The notes below the pieces were generated by a model. The model was not told the origin of the DNA. It ran no database searches and worked only from the letters and a program-made list of their open reading frames with translations. This document shows, piece after piece, positions 62,620 through 64,000 of a stretch of 64,000 nucleotides of DNA. Each line of letters starts with the position of its first letter. Position 1 is the first letter of the stretch. Source of the stretch: Filimonas zeae (GTDB lineage: Bacteria; Bacteroidota; Bacteroidia; Chitinophagales; Chitinophagaceae); assembly GCF_014641615.1 (NCBI RefSeq), contig NZ_BMIB01000001.1, forward strand, positions 1,116,769-1,180,768, written 5' to 3'. Both the position numbers and the translations under genes were made by a program.

Positions 62620-62762
62620 ACAAATGCTTCGCGTTTCAGAGAAGCCTAATATACGAATCAGATGCAGAAATGTTACATGGCCCCAAACGATAGGCGCTGC
62701 CCGGCTGTTTGTAACAAATCCGTACACTTTTGCCCGTTTCCGAACAAACTACCACAAGGGCG

Positions 62763-62770
62763 TATCTTCG
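62763..62770 (+). promoter_or_regulatory. Possible -7 box for the ABC permease gene
   Basis: TATCTTCG has one mismatch to TAnnTTTG, the same variant as before the giant surface protein. It lies 73 bp upstream of the ATG. Confidence 0.35.
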
Positions 62771-62843
62771 CAACCTATTTAAAAGCAACTGTTTATATAA
62801 CCTGCACCATAATTGTTGCCTTACTGCCACCACAACCTTATTT

Positions 62844-64000
62844 ATGTTTAAGAACTATCTTATAACTGCCTGGCGCAACCTCAGAAAGAACACAGTATTC
62901 TCTTTCGTGAATATTCTGGGCCTCACCATTGGTATTACGGCCTGTATGATGATCTTTCTGTTTATCAGAAACGAATTCAGTGTAGACGATTTTCATAAAG
63001 ATGGTGATCGCATGTACCGCGTAGTACGTGGGTTTGTGAGAGAGGGAAAGACGAGAGATGCGGCTTATTTATCCGGCAGGTACAGCCCAACGCTGATGAA
63101 TGATTTTAAAGGAGAGGTGGAGAGTGCAGTGCGGGTGAGCCAGAGCAACAATCTGGTAACGGTAGGAAGCCGGTCGTTTAATGAAAAGAAAGTGCTGGAT
63201 GTGGATAGTAATTTCTTTACCTTTTTCTCCTTTGCATTGCTGAAAGGCAACCCTAATACCGCAATGCAGAGCCCCAATAGTGTGGTGTTAACAGAAACCA
63301 CTGCTAAAAAGTATTTCACCAGTGCAGAAGCAGCTATGGGCCAGACGCTGTTACTGGATAAGAATACGCCGTTAACCGTTACCGGTATTGCTAAAGATGT
63401 ACCTGCCAACTCGCATCTCGAATTTGATATGGTGGTGCCGCTGGATATTTACAAAGAAGCCAGCTGGATGACCACCTGGCCCAACAATGGAGTGTATACC
63501 TACCTTAAACTGGCGCCGCAGGTAACAAGGGCACAGCTGGAAAAACAACTGCCTGCGTTTATGGAAAAATACATGGGTAACAACATGCGGGCCTTTGGAA
63601 TGCAGATTACCCTTTCACTTACTCCGTTAAAAGAAGTGTATTTTAAAGATGGTGCTTTCGATCAGGTAAAGCATGGCGATAAGAAGGTGGTATATATCTT
63701 TCTCTCCATCGCTATTCTCATACTGCTCATCGCCTGTATTAATTTTATCAATCTCTCTACCATCCGCGCAGCAGAGCGTTCTAAAGAAGTGGGCCTGCGC
63801 AAAGTGCTGGGTGCCTTACGCAATAATATCATCTGGCAGTTTATAGGGGAGTCGGTATTGTTAACTACCATTTCCTGTGTGCTGGCCATAGGTTTAATGC
63901 TGCTGGTAATGCCGTGGTATAACAGTCTGCTGGGGTATACCTTAACAGTATCCTGGAACACCTGGTCTATCTATCTTTTTCTGTCAGGCGTAATAGTACT
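62844..64000 (+). CDS. FtsX/MacB-type ABC transporter permease (cut by window edge)
   Basis: 385 residues are visible; the frame is open to base 64000. It starts MFKNYLITAWRNLRKNTVFS, the usual start of the large Bacteroidota MacB-like permeases, with a membrane helix at about 20-42, a large periplasmic MacB-PCD domain (about 45-275) and three C-terminal helices beginning near 285 in IYIFLSIAILILLIACINF, with the coupling motif AAERSKEVGLRKVLGA. These proteins export peptides or lipoprotein-related substrates. It stands divergent to the glycosyltransferase gene. Confidence 0.93.
   Translation, partial: MFKNYLITAWRNLRKNTVFSFVNILGLTIGITACMMIFLFIRNEFSVDDFHKDGDRMYRVVRGFVREGKTRDAAYLSGRYSPTLMNDFKGEVESAVRVSQSNNLVTVGSRSFNEKKVLDVDSNFFTFFSFALLKGNPNTAMQSPNSVVLTETTAKKYFTSAEAAMGQTLLLDKNTPLTVTGIAKDVPANSHLEFDMVVPLDIYKEASWMTTWPNNGVYTYLKLAPQVTRAQLEKQLPAFMEKYMGNNMRAFGMQITLSLTPLKEVYFKDGAFDQVKHGDKKVVYIFLSIAILILLIACINFINLSTIRAAERSKEVGLRKVLGALRNNIIWQFIGESVLLTTISCVLAIGLMLLVMPWYNSLLGYTLTVSWNTWSIYLFLSGVIV

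Overview
The window comes from a Bacteroidota chromosome, most likely family Chitinophagaceae (inference). The evidence is type IX secretion C-terminal sorting domains of both kinds, an abundance of short SPII lipoproteins, -7 promoter boxes of the TAnnTTTG type, a type of MurB, PriA and MtaB typical of that phylum, a DUF2723 membrane protein, and the gene order infA-rpmJ-rpsM-rpsK-rpsD-rpoA-rplQ. Base composition is moderate and even. I see no tRNA, rRNA, CRISPR array, insertion sequence or prophage.

Layout. 1-3100: end of metK, a guanine-deaminase-type enzyme, an ECF sigma factor with a probable anti-sigma partner, and an NlpC/P60 hydrolase. 3159-6523: a secreted 883-residue metallopeptidase-like protein, with an 18-unit 21-bp tandem repeat array upstream of it. 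6524-11038: leftward housekeeping genes (ppa with a 53-residue membrane peptide, two related lipoproteins, phoH, rpe, a TPR lipoprotein). 11198-14355: an accessory block, with a divergent membrane protein facing a tight HNH nuclease / coiled-coil / DUF4407 operon. 14418-24448: membrane protein, SNF2 helicase, M28 peptidase, phosphoesterase and Nudix pair, homogentisate dioxygenase, aldo/keto reductase.

24648-38276 is dominated by a 3586-residue cell-surface protein with about 23 Ig-like repeats of roughly 88 residues and a type B T9SS signal. It is followed after 33 bp by an HExxH protein that appears to carry a beta-propeller and an outer-membrane barrel. 38390-42028 is the ribosomal alpha operon, here not preceded by secY/map. 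Then come carA, two small unknown proteins, mtaB, a DUF2723 protein, a VWA / MoxR-type AAA+ pair, murB (with an in-frame low-complexity insertion) and priA.

55517-62619 runs leftward: a CLC-type anion transporter behind what I read as a fluoride riboswitch, a TlpA-like thioredoxin lipid-envelope protein, dusB, a DUF4846 lipoprotein, a Gre-like factor and a GT39-type glycosyltransferase. The window ends inside a FtsX/MacB-type ABC permease.

The best-supported regulatory unit is the fluoride riboswitch plus CLC gene. The aptamer stems can be drawn by eye, a -7 box sits immediately before it, and the transporter departs from the chloride-type selectivity motif. The least explained pieces are the 21-bp repeat array and the HNH/coiled-coil/DUF4407 cluster.
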